From the NCBI GenBank assembly GCA_963922715.1, contig CAWUJT010000092.1:1-9042 (forward strand): a DNA stretch of 9,042 nucleotides, in the 5' to 3' direction. A program made the translations under genes and the position numbers. The notes under the pieces were generated by a model, which worked only from the letters and a program-made list of their open reading frames with translations, made no database searches and had not been told where the DNA came from. Positions within the stretch are counted from its first letter, which is position 1, and the number at the start of each line of letters is the position of its first letter. The stretch comes from CAWUJT01 sp963922715 (GTDB lineage: Bacteria > Pseudomonadota > Alphaproteobacteria > Rhodobacterales > Rhodobacteraceae). Below are positions 1-6,823 of this stretch, one piece after another.

Positions 1-109
1 TCATGAAAATCAGTTGGTTGCAGGACAACCTTTGTCCAACGTGATCAAGCGAATGTATTGGGGCAATTCGACCTATGTGCAGGCTGCGCCTGCACATACA
101 TGTCTGTTT
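1..109. other. Short non-coding left edge
   Basis: I see no convincing gene here. The stretch lies 3' of the minus-strand gene that ends at position 110. It holds a strong hairpin (74-98, listed separately) and some small overlapping inverted repeats around 13-40, such as GGACAA at 23-28 against TTGTCC at 32-37. A frame on the plus strand is open from position 2 to 169, but it has no recognisable protein features and runs into the antisense of the neighbouring gene. Confidence 0.5.
74..98. terminator. 11-bp perfect hairpin, possible terminator
   Basis: TATGTGCAGGC (74-84) pairs perfectly with GCCTGCACATA (88-98) around a 3-base loop. It sits 12 bp past the stop codon of the minus-strand gene, which is where a transcription terminator is expected. 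No clear T-run follows the stem on the minus strand. On the plus strand only four Ts (107-110) follow, at some distance. It could be a Rho-independent-like or RNA-stabilising stem; the function is inferred from position and stem strength only. Confidence 0.45.
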
Positions 110-1156
110 TCAACGGCCCAAAATGCGAGAGATAAATCCCTTTCCGCGGGCACGGCGTTGTTGACCTGACATCATATTAAGATCGCCGGCCATGGCCGCT
201 TCGATGTCAGCTTCGTCAGCACGTCGCATAAAAACAGGACCACGTTCTGCGGCGGTACGTCTATCGACACTCAACGCGATATAGCCTTCAGGAAGTTGCG
301 GGATATCATGTTTATGTTCCACGCGAATTCGCGGCGCGTTCGGCGCATCTGATGAGAATGTTTCGTTTTCATCCAAAAGCCTGCCCATGCTACGGCAGCG
401 CGTTATAAACATCAGTATTTGCTTGTAACTTTCTGCCGCGTCTTGTACGTCAGGTTCAAAAATTACCATTTTTTCAATCAAATCTTGTGACCCCAGAGCA
501 CGGACGCCTAATTTCACGTCTCCGTTTGCAAGCTGTTCATATCCAAAAAAATAGGGGCCGGTGTAAAGCATCAGATTGAAGTCACCTGTGGCAAGTTCTA
601 TAAATGTCTCTGATGAGAAAACCTGTTGCGATTGTCCCCAGTGGATCGCACTAGGATTGAGCGCCTGTGCCAGCGTGGAGGTTATAATTTGGGCAATAGC
701 AAGGCGCGCCTCTAATACGTCTTGATTTGCAACACTCCTTACAAGCCCATTGAAACTATCAGCCATCTGAAGTTCGTTAATTTTTTGAACAATAATATCC
801 ATACCAGCAAAACTTCCAGCGGCAACTTCCACAAGGATCGCATGGCCATGCTCTTGCAGCGCTTTGCAGAGATCAGATTTGTGAGTAAGATTAAGTGGGT
901 TGGAAAGGATACTTTCAAAGCCTTCTACACCCATGGGGCTTGTATATACTTGTAATGTGACGTGTGCTCTTTCAGCAGAAAAGCCTAAAGATGTCTCTGT
1001 TCGGTATCCATTCATGGGTTCGAAAGGTCCATGATCCACCAAAACAGACATAAGCAATTGCTCGAGATGCGGAAGGACGGACAAAAGTTTTTGAGGATCG
1101 CGTGTTTTATCGAATGTGAGAACGGTCTGAAATTTTTTGGCGAGATTGGCTGACAT
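110..1156 (-). CDS. Unrecognised 348-residue protein
   Basis: I do not recognise this family with confidence. The 348-residue protein looks soluble: no signal peptide, no membrane segment and no catalytic metal motif stand out. It alternates hydrophobic beta-like stretches (for example HAILVEVAAG near residue 105) with charged helices, and ends in a basic tail, RRARGKGFISRILGR. The general layout faintly recalls DUF4261- or SseB-like proteins, but that is a guess. The ATG at 1156 is supported by AGGA (1164-1167 on the minus strand) seven bases upstream. Its base composition is clearly less GC-rich than that of soeA or ilvB, which may mean recent acquisition or low expression. It is transcribed away from soeABC and shares its intergenic region, so a functional link is possible but not shown. 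It is a convincing gene because of its length, its ribosome binding site and its lack of competition on the other strand. Confidence 0.85.
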   Translation of the reverse strand: MSANLAKKFQTVLTFDKTRDPQKLLSVLPHLEQLLMSVLVDHGPFEPMNGYRTETSLGFSAERAHVTLQVYTSPMGVEGFESILSNPLNLTHKSDLCKALQEHGHAILVEVAAGSFAGMDIIVQKINELQMADSFNGLVRSVANQDVLEARLAIAQIITSTLAQALNPSAIHWGQSQQVFSSETFIELATGDFNLMLYTGPYFFGYEQLANGDVKLGVRALGSQDLIEKMVIFEPDVQDAAESYKQILMFITRCRSMGRLLDENETFSSDAPNAPRIRVEHKHDIPQLPEGYIALSVDRRTAAERGPVFMRRADEADIEAAMAGDLNMMSGQQRRARGKGFISRILGR

Positions 1157-1354
1157 CGTGATTTCCTGCTCTTTCGGGTAAAATTAAAAAACTGTGATAA
1201 ATTTTACAGGTGGATAGTGTTTAAAATGAGGCGCAGCTTGACTGACCCCCTCTGAGACGTGCCTTATCAAAGGGTCAAAAAGAACTCCTGAAAAACCGAT
1301 TGCAGAGCCCCCCCTTCACAAGCTAAGGCTGTAACCGTTTATAGGGGAGAGAAC
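1157..1354. promoter_or_regulatory. Divergent intergenic region upstream of soeA
   Basis: This 198-bp region must carry the promoters of both the minus-strand gene and soeABC. The half next to the minus-strand gene is AT-rich and contains an inverted repeat: GTAAAATT at 1178-1185 and AATTTTAC at 1200-1207. On the plus strand TTGACT (1238-1243) resembles a sigma-70 -35 box, but the best -10 match at the right distance (CCTTAT, 1262-1267, 18-bp spacer) is poor, so the promoter is only a candidate. A GC-rich stretch with seven consecutive Cs (about 1308-1314) precedes the soeA ribosome binding site. I see no terminator or small gene here. Confidence 0.4.
1178..1207. repeat. 8-bp inverted repeat, possible operator
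   Basis: The perfect arms GTAAAATT (1178-1185) and AATTTTAC (1200-1207) are separated by 14 bases, a geometry common for dimeric regulator sites. They lie just upstream of the start of the minus-strand gene at 1156, so binding there would most directly affect that gene. The AT-rich sequence makes a chance occurrence quite possible. Confidence 0.3.
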
Positions 1355-4168
1355 ATGGGAGAGCCCAAACTCAATCTCAGCCCGAAGGTCTCGGACGACG
1401 TACGTCAAACAACGTGTTACATGTGTGCCTGTCGGTGCGGGATCAATGTGCATCTCAAGGATGGCAAAGTGGCCTATATCGACGGCAACCGCGATCACCC
1501 GGTCAATCGTGGTGTGCTTTGTGCCAAGGGCTCGGCCGGGATCATGCAGCACAATTCCCCCGCGCGGCTGCGGGCCCCTTTGAAACGTGTGGGCGAACGC
1601 GGTGAAGGCAAATTCGAAGAGATCTCATGGCAGGAGGCGTATGACATTGCGGCGTCTTGGTTGGCCCCCTTGCGAGAGCAAGCCCCTGAAAAACTCGCGT
1701 TTTTCACCGGCCGCGATCAAAGCCAGAGTTTCACCAGCTATTGGGCGCAGATGTTCGGCACGCCCAATTATGCCGCCCATGGGGGTTTTTGTTCAGTCAA
1801 TATGGCGGCGGCGGGGATCTATACGCTGGGCGGCGCGTTTTGGGAGTTTGGGCAACCAGACTGGGACCACACCAAGCTCTTTATGCTTTTTGGCGTGGCC
1901 GAGGATCACGACAGCAATCCGATCAAGATGGGGATTGGTCAACTCAAAGACCGTGGCGCCAAAGTCATCGGCGTCAACCCGATCCGCACAGGCTACAATG
2001 CCGTGGCCGATGAATGGGTGGGGATCACACCGGGCACCGATGGGCTGTTTATCCTGAGCTTGATCCACTGTCTGCTCAAAACCGGCCAGATTGATCTGGC
2101 TTACCTGCGTGATTTCACCGATGCGCCGGTGCTTTTGAACAATGATCCCGAAAGCCCGGAGTATGGTCTGTTTTTGCGCGATGAGCACGGCAAGATGTTG
2201 GTCTGGGATCGGGCGCAAAATGCACCACGGCCCTTCGATGCCCCAGATGTTTCACCAGACTTGACGGGCACGTGGGATGTTGACGAGGTGACCCACCACA
2301 CCGTTTTTCATGCGCTGGTGCATAAGTATATGGACGCGGACTATGCGCCCGAGGCTGTGGCCGACCGTGTTGGTCTGTCGGCGGCGCGCATCCGGGCGCT
2401 GGCTGCCGAGATCGCGCGTGTGGCGTTTGAGGAAGCCTTTGAGCTGCCGATCACCTGGACTGACTTCCGGGGCCGCACACATGACAAAATGCAAGGTCGC
2501 CCGGTCAGCTTTCATGCCATGCGCGGCATCTCGGCCCATGCCAATGGGTTTCAAACCTGCCGCGCCTTGCATGTGCTGCAGATGCTTTTGGGCAGTGTTG
2601 AGGTGCCGGGCGGATTTCGGTTCAAACCGCCGTACCCCAAGCCCGCCACTGCCCATCCCAAACCCCACTGTAAGATCACACCAGGCGCACCGCTCGACGG
2701 GCCGCATCTGGGCTTTGTCCATGGGCCTGAAGACCTTTGCCTACGGGAGGATGGCAGCCCCGCCCGCATCGACAAAGCCTTCACCTGGGAAAACCCGATG
2801 AGCGCCCATGGCTTGATGCATATGGTGATCTCGAATGCTCATGCCGGCGATCCCTATAAGATCGATACGCTGTTTCTTTACATGGCCAATATGTCGTGGA
2901 ATTCCTCCATGGATCCCGGCGGCGTGATGGACAAACTGACCGATCGTGACGACACGGGCGCTTATGTGATCCCGCATATCATCTATTCTGACGCCTACAG
3001 CTCTGAGATGGTGGCCTATGCGGATCTGGTGTTGCCCGATACCACCTATCTGGAACGCCACGATTGTATTTCGCTTTTGGACCGCCCAATCTGTGAGGCC
3101 GATGCGGCCGCTGATGCCATTCGCTGGCCTGTGGTCGCGCCGGACCGCAACGTCAAGGGCTTTCAGACCGCGCTCATCGAACTGGGCGCGAAGCTCAAGC
3201 TGCCCGGTTTTGTCGATGACGCGGGCGCGGCCCTTTATGAAGACTACGCTGACTATATGGTCCATCACCAGCGCCGTCCCGGTGTTGGCCCGCTGATGGG
3301 GTGGCGCGGGGAAAACGGGGACAGCCAGGGCCGCGGGGACGTCAATGAAAACCAACTTGCGCGCTATATTGAAAACGGCGGCTTTTCCATCGCACATATT
3401 CCGGAAGAGGCGCGGTATTACAAACCTTGGAATCGGGCCTATCAGGACTGGGCGGTTGAGATTGGTCTTTACGACGCGCCCACGCCTTATGTGTTTCATT
3501 TCTGGTGTGAGCCTTTGCGGAAATTCCAACGTGCAGCTGAAGGGCAGGAAGAGCGGCAGCCTCCGGCGCATTTACGCGACCAAATCAAAAACGTCATGGA
3601 CCCCTTACCGATCTGGTATCCAACGTCAGAGGCCTCTGAGGCGTTCACCGTTCATGCGCTGACCCAACGGCCGATGGCGATGTATCACTCCTGGGGTTCC
3701 CAAAACGCTTGGTTGCGGCAAATTCACGGGATCAACCCGCTTTATGTGCCCACGAAACTCTGGCATGCGCACGGCTTTACCGAGGGCGACTGGGCGCGGG
3801 TGACATCGGCAAACGGCGACATTGTGGTGCCGGTGGCGCATATGGCCGCGCTCAATGAACACACCGTCTGGACCTGGAACGCAATTGGCAAACGCAAAGG
3901 CGCTTGGGCGTTGGATGAAACCGCCCCCGAGGCCACCAAAGGGTTCTTGCTCAACCACTTGATCCATGAGCTGCATCCGCCAAAAGACGATGGCCTGCGC
4001 TGGTCCAACTCTGACCCGATCACCGGCCAGGCCGCTTGGTTTGACCTCAAAGTCAAGATCGAACGCGTAGCGCCACAAGAGATCGCCCTGCCTGTATTCA
4101 CCCCACAACAGGCCCCCGTTGACCCAGGGCCAGAGCGATTGGCCTGGACGGTAGGGGCATCAAAATGA
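1355..4168 (+). CDS. soeA: Sulfite dehydrogenase, molybdopterin subunit SoeA
   Basis: Catalytic subunit of the membrane-bound sulfite dehydrogenase SoeABC, which oxidises sulfite to sulfate and passes two electrons via SoeB and SoeC to quinone. At 937 residues it has the size and order of the DMSO-reductase superfamily: an N-terminal [4Fe-4S] site (Cys21, Cys24, Cys28, Cys56), the molybdopterin oxidoreductase body from about residue 70, and a molydopterin-dinucleotide-binding C-terminal domain from about residue 770 (MYHSWGSQNAW) to 900. Cys146, in the segment HGGFCSVN, is the likely molybdenum ligand. There is no twin-arginine signal, so the enzyme should face the cytoplasm; this separates it from periplasmic polysulfide, thiosulfate and DMSO reductases, the main alternatives from sequence alone. 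The ATG at 1355 follows the strong ribosome binding site GGGGAGA (1344-1350). It is the first gene of soeABC. In Allochromatium SoeABC is the cytoplasmic sulfite-oxidising enzyme, and in roseobacters it is linked to taurine and other organosulfonate breakdown. Confidence 0.93.
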   Translation: MGEPKLNLSPKVSDDVRQTTCYMCACRCGINVHLKDGKVAYIDGNRDHPVNRGVLCAKGSAGIMQHNSPARLRAPLKRVGERGEGKFEEISWQEAYDIAASWLAPLREQAPEKLAFFTGRDQSQSFTSYWAQMFGTPNYAAHGGFCSVNMAAAGIYTLGGAFWEFGQPDWDHTKLFMLFGVAEDHDSNPIKMGIGQLKDRGAKVIGVNPIRTGYNAVADEWVGITPGTDGLFILSLIHCLLKTGQIDLAYLRDFTDAPVLLNNDPESPEYGLFLRDEHGKMLVWDRAQNAPRPFDAPDVSPDLTGTWDVDEVTHHTVFHALVHKYMDADYAPEAVADRVGLSAARIRALAAEIARVAFEEAFELPITWTDFRGRTHDKMQGRPVSFHAMRGISAHANGFQTCRALHVLQMLLGSVEVPGGFRFKPPYPKPATAHPKPHCKITPGAPLDGPHLGFVHGPEDLCLREDGSPARIDKAFTWENPMSAHGLMHMVISNAHAGDPYKIDTLFLYMANMSWNSSMDPGGVMDKLTDRDDTGAYVIPHIIYSDAYSSEMVAYADLVLPDTTYLERHDCISLLDRPICEADAAADAIRWPVVAPDRNVKGFQTALIELGAKLKLPGFVDDAGAALYEDYADYMVHHQRRPGVGPLMGWRGENGDSQGRGDVNENQLARYIENGGFSIAHIPEEARYYKPWNRAYQDWAVEIGLYDAPTPYVFHFWCEPLRKFQRAAEGQEERQPPAHLRDQIKNVMDPLPIWYPTSEASEAFTVHALTQRPMAMYHSWGSQNAWLRQIHGINPLYVPTKLWHAHGFTEGDWARVTSANGDIVVPVAHMAALNEHTVWTWNAIGKRKGAWALDETAPEATKGFLLNHLIHELHPPKDDGLRWSNSDPITGQAAWFDLKVKIERVAPQEIALPVFTPQQAPVDPGPERLAWTVGASK

Positions 4169-4197
4169 TTTACGACACGTTCAGAGGCCGCGCATGA
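4165..4197 (+). CDS. 10-residue bridging mini-ORF between soeA and soeB
   Basis: A mini-ORF encoding MIYDTFRGRA fills the gap between soeA and soeB. Its ATG overlaps the soeA stop (ATGA, 4165-4168) and its TGA overlaps the soeB start (ATGA, 4194-4197). AGGGG (4153-4157) inside the end of soeA lies seven bases upstream of its ATG, a good ribosome binding site. It is not in frame with soeB. The arrangement would let ribosomes finishing soeA reinitiate twice and reach soeB, coupling the two subunits. Whether the peptide is made or matters is unknown; the double overlap could also be chance in a 25-bp gap. Confidence 0.35.
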   Translation: MIYDTFRGRA

Positions 4198-4937
4198 CTG
4201 ATCTTCCAAAAATCTCTGACAAGAAACTGGGGCTTGTGATTGATCTGGACACCTGTGTGGGCTGTCATGCCTGTGTGATTTCCTGCAAAGGCTGGAACAC
4301 TGAAAACTATGGCGCGCCGCTCTCTGATATGGACGCCTACGGTCTGGCAGAGGGTACGTTTCTCAACCGTGTTCACAGTTATGAGAGAGAGCCCGAGCAT
4401 GGCGCGGCCCAGCTGATCCACTTTCCCAAATCCTGCTTGCATTGCGAGGATGCGCCCTGCGTCACCGTTTGCCCCACTGGGGCGAGCTATAAGCGGGCCG
4501 AAGATGGCATTGTCTTGGTCAATGAAGACGCCTGCATGGGCTGTGGTCTGTGCGCTTGGGCCTGTCCCTATGGCGCGCGAGAGTTGGACCCCGCCGCCGG
4601 TGTGATGAAAAAATGCACGCTGTGTGTGGACCGTATTTACAACGAAAACCTGCCTGAGGAGGATCGGGAGCCCGCTTGCGTGCGTACCTGTCCCGCAGGC
4701 GCGCGCCATTTCGGCGATTTGGGGGACGAGACCAGCGCGGTGTCACAGCTTGTGGCAGACCGCGGAGGTTTGGAATTGATGCCCGAACAAGGCACCAAAC
4801 CGGTCAATCGCTATCTGCCGCCACGTCCCAAAACAGAAACGACAGCGGTTGATGTTCTGGCCCCTTTCCTGGAGGTCAAGCATGCAGAGCCTGAGGGGCT
4901 TTTGGGGTGGGTCGATCGTATGTTGGAGAAAATCTGA
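4194..4937 (+). CDS. soeB: Sulfite dehydrogenase, iron-sulfur subunit SoeB
   Basis: Electron-transfer subunit of SoeABC, 247 residues, of the DmsB/PsrB/NrfC four-cluster ferredoxin family. All sixteen cysteines needed for four [4Fe-4S] clusters are present: C21-x2-C24-x2-C27-x3-C31; C81-x2-C84-x4-C89-x3-C93; C114-x2-C117-x2-C120-x3-C124; and C141-x2-C144-x17-C162-x3-C166. There is no signal peptide, in keeping with a cytoplasmic complex that hands electrons from SoeA to the membrane subunit. The C-terminal 80 residues lack cysteines and probably dock on the partner subunits. The ATG at 4194 has AGAGG (4183-4187) six bases upstream; it starts 25 bp after soeA and overlaps the bridging mini-ORF. 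Its stop overlaps the start of soeC (TGATG), so the two are translationally coupled. Confidence 0.94.
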   Translation: MTDLPKISDKKLGLVIDLDTCVGCHACVISCKGWNTENYGAPLSDMDAYGLAEGTFLNRVHSYEREPEHGAAQLIHFPKSCLHCEDAPCVTVCPTGASYKRAEDGIVLVNEDACMGCGLCAWACPYGARELDPAAGVMKKCTLCVDRIYNENLPEEDREPACVRTCPAGARHFGDLGDETSAVSQLVADRGGLELMPEQGTKPVNRYLPPRPKTETTAVDVLAPFLEVKHAEPEGLLGWVDRMLEKI

Positions 4938-5824
4938 TGCATCCAGCCCCCTCTGTCATTCTCTTCACAGTCTTTTCCGGTTTGGGCTTTGGCCTGCTGG
5001 CCTATCTTGGGGTTGGCTTGCCCGATGTATCGGGGTTTGTGGCTTTTGGCTATTTTGCTATTGCTTTTGCCCTTGCGGTGGGCGGTCTGCTGGCCGCGAC
5101 CTTCCATTTGGCCAATCCCAAAAACGCGATCAAAGCCTTCAGCCAGTGGCGGTCGTCCTGGCTGTCACGGGAGGGCGTTGCGGCGATCCTCGCCCTGACA
5201 GCGATGGGGACCTATGCCGCTGGGATTATCTTCTTGGAGATTAGGATTGTCGCCTTGGGTTGGCTGGGCGCGGTGCTGTCCTTGATCACGGTTTTCACAA
5301 CCGCGATGATCTATACCCAGCTGCGCAGCATTCCGCGCTGGAATCAAGTGGCGACACCGTTTCATTTTCTTTCGTTGTCGCTTGCGGGTGGGGCGCTGTT
5401 GGCTGGCCAGATGGAGATCGCCGGTCCGCTTTTGTTGCTGGCGGCGGCCGTGCAGCTTTGGGCCTGGAGCAAAGGCGATAAGCGGTTTGCCGAGGCAGGC
5501 TCAACACTCGAGACAGCTACGGGTTTGCCGGGGGCAACCCGTCAATTCGAACCGCCCCACACTGGGCAGAATTATCTTCTGAAAGAAATGGTGCATGTCG
5601 TGGGGCGCAAACATGCGCTCAAGTTGCGAATGATTGCGTTTTTCACAGCCTTTGCTGTGCCCTATGTGCTGACACTTCTCCCAACCAGTTATGTGACTGC
5701 CATTGCGGCGGTTTTGCTCCATACCGGGGGTGTCATTGTGTCGCGTTGGCTTTTCTTTGCCCAGGCCGAGCATGTGGTCGGCCTCTATTACGGCAAGCAC
5801 CTTATCCCGTCGCAAGCTGCCTAA
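4937..5824 (+). CDS. soeC: Sulfite dehydrogenase, membrane anchor SoeC (DmsC type)
   Basis: Membrane anchor and quinone-reactive subunit of SoeABC, 295 residues, close to the roughly 290 of DmsC. Hydrophobic stretches suggest eight helices at about 7-27, 33-56, 79-100, 104-126, 141-158, 161-178, 232-250 and 252-275, with a longer polar loop at about 180-229. This fits the eight-helix DmsC fold rather than the NrfD/PsrC type; the family call is from length and topology plus operon context. The start is the ATG at 4937, overlapping the soeB stop by one base, with GGAGA (4925-4929) seven bases upstream. An in-frame start at 4907 would lie inside soeB and add ten polar residues, so I rejected it. 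The last 23 bases overlap the convergent aldolase gene, and no terminator separates the two. Confidence 0.9.
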   Translation: MHPAPSVILFTVFSGLGFGLLAYLGVGLPDVSGFVAFGYFAIAFALAVGGLLAATFHLANPKNAIKAFSQWRSSWLSREGVAAILALTAMGTYAAGIIFLEIRIVALGWLGAVLSLITVFTTAMIYTQLRSIPRWNQVATPFHFLSLSLAGGALLAGQMEIAGPLLLLAAAVQLWAWSKGDKRFAEAGSTLETATGLPGATRQFEPPHTGQNYLLKEMVHVVGRKHALKLRMIAFFTAFAVPYVLTLLPTSYVTAIAAVLLHTGGVIVSRWLFFAQAEHVVGLYYGKHLIPSQAA

Positions 5825-6560
5825 GGCCTTGGGTCAAAACAACCGCATCGCTGCCGACCCCCAAGAAGGTGACCCCTTTGCGCGCATAGTCTGAAATCGC
5901 TGCTGGATCGAAGGCAATGATGCCTGCGGCTTGTCCCGCCTCAAGGATGACAGAAATTGCACCGTCAATCGCGCGCTGTACCTCGGGGTGGCCCATCTGC
6001 GCGATATGGCCCATGTCGCAGGCCAAATCCGCAGGGCCGACAAAGACCGCATCTACACCCTCGACTGCGCAGATTTCGGGCAAAGCGGCCAGCGCGGTTT
6101 GGCTTTCCACTTGCACCATCAGACAAATCTGATCGTTCGCCGTTGGTCCATAATCGGGCGTAGCACCAAAGCCGCTGGCACGTGCCACCGCCGCGCCCAT
6201 GCCTCGGATGCCGTGCGGGGGATAGCGCACGGCCTGCACCGCGGCGCGTGCTTGATCGGCGCTTTCCACCATCGGCACCAGAATCGACTGCACGCCCAGA
6301 TCGAGAACTTGCTTCAAAACCCAGTCATGGTCACAGGGCACCCGTGCCACAGCTTCTGTCCCCGTCCCATTCAGCGCAATAAGCTGGGCCTGGATGGCCG
6401 CAATATCATAAAGGCCATGCTCTGCATCAATCAAACACCAATCGAAGCCTGCGTTTCCGGCAATTTCAGCAGTCAGCGCGCTTTGCAAATTGAGCCATAG
6501 GCCGCGTTGCAGGCGCTGTGCTTTCAGAGCGGATTTAAGCGGGTTTTTACGTGCTGGCAT
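5802..6560 (-). CDS. HpcH/HpaI family class II aldolase
   Basis: A 252-residue metal-dependent aldolase of the HpcH/HpaI family, which splits or forms 2-oxo acids with pyruvate (or a pyruvate enolate) as one partner. The key residues of Escherichia coli HpaI (His45, Arg70, Glu149, Asp175) have equivalents at His48, Arg73, Glu152 and Asp178, each shifted by three, so the active site should be intact: His48 in LIDAEHGLYD, Glu152 in VQVES as metal ligand, and Asp178 in FVGPADLA as metal ligand. The substrate cannot be fixed from sequence: 4-hydroxy-2-oxoheptanedioate, 2-keto-3-deoxyglucarate and 2-keto-3-deoxyrhamnonate aldolases are all in this family. It should be cytoplasmic. I chose the ATG at 6560 because AGGGAG (6568-6573 on the minus strand) lies seven bases upstream; a longer form starting at 6620 has no comparable site. 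It overlaps soeC by 23 bp, tail to tail, and diverges from the ilv unit. No pathway partner is in the window. Confidence 0.92.
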   Translation of the reverse strand: MPARKNPLKSALKAQRLQRGLWLNLQSALTAEIAGNAGFDWCLIDAEHGLYDIAAIQAQLIALNGTGTEAVARVPCDHDWVLKQVLDLGVQSILVPMVESADQARAAVQAVRYPPHGIRGMGAAVARASGFGATPDYGPTANDQICLMVQVESQTALAALPEICAVEGVDAVFVGPADLACDMGHIAQMGHPEVQRAIDGAISVILEAGQAAGIIAFDPAAISDYARKGVTFLGVGSDAVVLTQGLRQLATG

Positions 6561-6688
6561 TGTCGAACTCCCTGTCTTTACTTCTATGGAAAAGAGGGTT
6601 TCATGAAAATTGCAATACACTTCTTATGATTTGTAATTATATATCTTATATTTCGATGGTTTTGATATATTAATGTGAAAATTTGTTA
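6561..6688. promoter_or_regulatory. AT-rich region between aldolase and ilv promoter
   Basis: This 128-bp stretch is strikingly AT-rich against the GC-rich genes around it and should carry the aldolase promoter. On the minus strand TATAAT (6641-6636) is a perfect -10 box, but no good -35 box lies 16-18 bp upstream of it. ATATATC (6639-6645) and GATATAT (6664-6670) form an inverted repeat with an 18-bp spacer next to that -10, a possible operator or simply a product of low complexity. I see no gene here. Confidence 0.35.
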
Positions 6689-6717
6689 TTGACGCTTCAC
6701 ATACCCTTGTCTACATT
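6689..6717 (+). promoter_or_regulatory. Sigma-70-like promoter of the ilv leader
   Basis: TTGACG (6689-6694) matches the -35 consensus in five of six positions, and TACATT (6712-6717) matches the -10 consensus in four of six, with the ideal 17-bp spacer. Transcription would start near 6724, about ten bases before the leader-peptide ribosome binding site and some 160 bases before ilvB. Its position directly ahead of an attenuator strengthens the call. Confidence 0.7.
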
Positions 6718-6746
6718 TTCGATATCTGAGATAGGAGTTTTCTGAG

Positions 6747-6791
6747 ATGTTAGATATTCTCGTACTAGTGGGACACAGGCGCATGGGCTGA
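6747..6791 (+). CDS. Branched-chain leader peptide of the ilvB attenuator
   Basis: A 14-residue leader peptide, MLDILVLVGHRRMG, with AGGAG (6733-6737) nine bases upstream of its ATG. Six of the seven codons 2-8 specify Leu, Ile or Val (TTA, ATT, CTC, GTA, CTA, GTG), the three end products of the pathway that ilvB serves. TTA, GTA and CTA are normally rare codons in GC-rich alphaproteobacteria, which would sharpen ribosome stalling. The stop (6789-6791) lies inside the competing RNA structure and about 30 bases before the terminator. This is the classical arrangement of a ribosome-mediated attenuator. The peptide itself probably has no function after synthesis. No homologue was searched for, but codon content, position and downstream terminator agree. 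Confidence 0.85.
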   Translation: MLDILVLVGHRRMG

Positions 6792-6823
6792 ACGATCAGC
6801 AACCAGATTGGTTCCCATGTGCC
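6778..6823 (+). promoter_or_regulatory. Candidate antiterminator, three-way junction RNA
   Basis: GGCGCATGGG (6778-6787) can pair with CCCATGTGCC (6814-6823) as a 10-bp helix with one G-U pair. It encloses two small hairpins: CTGA/TCAG (6788-6791 with 6796-6799) and AACCA/TGGTT (6801-6805 with 6809-6813). Only C6800 is left unpaired at the junction. The helix takes two bases (6822-6823) of the terminator's left arm, and GGG at 6770-6772 could add pairing to CCC at 6824-6826 and remove the rest of its C-run. A ribosome stalled on the Leu/Ile/Val codons would leave the helix largely free, while one at the stop codon would cover its 5' strand and favour the terminator. The fold was built by eye and no free energies were calculated. 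Confidence 0.6.

Noticed and set aside
2..169. Plus-strand frame open from the left edge, possible tail of an upstream gene
   Set aside because: Only 55 codons, no recognisable motif, and it overlaps the end of the minus-strand gene by 60 bp and runs through the hairpin at 74-98.
722..955. Plus-strand open frame of 77 codons inside the orphan gene
   Set aside because: It is antisense to the longer, ribosome-binding-site-supported minus-strand gene and shows no protein features of its own.
2741..3571. Long minus-strand open frame of 276 codons inside soeA
   Set aside because: It is an antisense shadow of a well-supported GC-rich gene; its translation has no recognisable domain and no ribosome binding site context.
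5931..6500. Plus-strand open frame of 189 codons within the aldolase gene
   Set aside because: It is antisense to a clear aldolase with intact active-site residues, and its translation resembles no protein family.
6601..6610. Ten-base match tcatgaaaat between positions 1-10 and 6601-6610, as a possible direct repeat
   Set aside because: The match does not extend in either direction and has no associated element; it is short and AT-rich enough to arise by chance.
6561..6620. 20-residue N-terminal extension of the aldolase starting at 6620
   Set aside because: The extension lacks a ribosome binding site and family similarity, whereas ATG 6560 has AGGGAG seven bases upstream and aligns with HpaI residue numbering.
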